Of a DNA stretch of 7,613 nucleotides, positions 7,597-7,613 are shown piece after piece (within the stretch, counting starts at the first letter, position 1; each line of letters opens with the position of its first letter). The position numbers were made by a program, and so were the translations under genes. The DNA is taken from contig JAAZUX010000033.1 in the NCBI GenBank assembly GCA_018623955.1, positions 1 through 7,613 of the forward strand. The letters are read 5' to 3'. The notes below the pieces were generated by a model, which saw nothing but the letters and a program-made list of their open reading frames with translations, was not told the origin of the DNA and did no database searches. Source of the DNA: Flavobacteriaceae bacterium (GTDB lineage: Bacteria; Bacteroidota; Bacteroidia; Flavobacteriales; Flavobacteriaceae).

Positions 7597-7613
7597 CTAG
7601 TTTTTGTTCATAG
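7597..7613 (-). CDS. gldL: Probable 3' end of gldL (last codons only)
   Basis: On the minus strand the edge reads a frame Met-Asn-Lys-Asn followed by TAG at 7599-7597, eight bases before the gldM ATG. Gene order gldK-L-M-N is highly conserved in Bacteroidota, so the upstream gene should be gldL. Five residues cannot prove identity, and another frame ending at TAG 7594-7592 is also open over this short piece. The assignment is from context, not from the sequence itself. Confidence 0.35.

Noticed and set aside
1..7613. A new defence, mobile or biosynthetic system
   Set aside because: All of the coding genes belong to recognisable families in ordinary chromosomal arrangements; there are no repeats arrays, integrases, transposases or toxin-antitoxin pairs.

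Overview
The window is a gene-dense stretch (seven confident coding regions plus a probable eighth at the right edge, no gap over about 145 bp) of a Bacteroidota chromosome, most likely Flavobacteriia or a close relative. The assignment rests on adjacent gldM and gldN, which are core genes of the type IX secretion system (T9SS) and gliding apparatus restricted to this phylum, on AT-rich intergenic DNA, on genes without clear Shine-Dalgarno sequences, and on a Bacteroidota-type -7 promoter box (TAnnTTTG) in front of trxB. I see no tRNA, rRNA, CRISPR array, insertion sequence or phage gene.

Layout from left to right. Positions 1-795 (minus) hold the N-terminal half of a DASS/SLC13-type anion:sodium symporter, cut by the window edge. 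It is divergent from trxB (thioredoxin reductase, plus, 939-1871) across a 143 bp AT-rich promoter region. trxB ends one base from the end of a convergent minus-strand group: an FAD-dependent DAO-fold oxidoreductase (5039-3984), an ABC-F ATPase (3971-2061) and a 62-residue CPXCG-type zinc-ribbon-like protein (2061-1873). These three genes are separated by +12 and -1 bases and look like one operon. To the right, also on the minus strand, are gldN (5996-5094) and gldM (7588-6008), preceded at the edge by what is probably the last codons of gldL.

GldL and GldM form the inner-membrane proton-driven motor, and GldM reaches through the periplasm to the GldK/GldN ring under the outer membrane. The gld unit ends in a strong intrinsic terminator (5044-5073) that sits almost on the start codon of the oxidoreductase. 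The downstream three-gene group therefore has no evident promoter of its own in the 54 bp gap, and terminator read-through or a promoter inside gldN would have to express it.

Nothing here looks like a defence system or a mobile element. The points worth a second look are regulatory (the terminator against the start codon, a possible leaderless trxB, convergent stops one base apart) and contextual (an orphan oxidoreductase and a tiny cysteine protein coupled to an ABC-F factor beside the T9SS locus).
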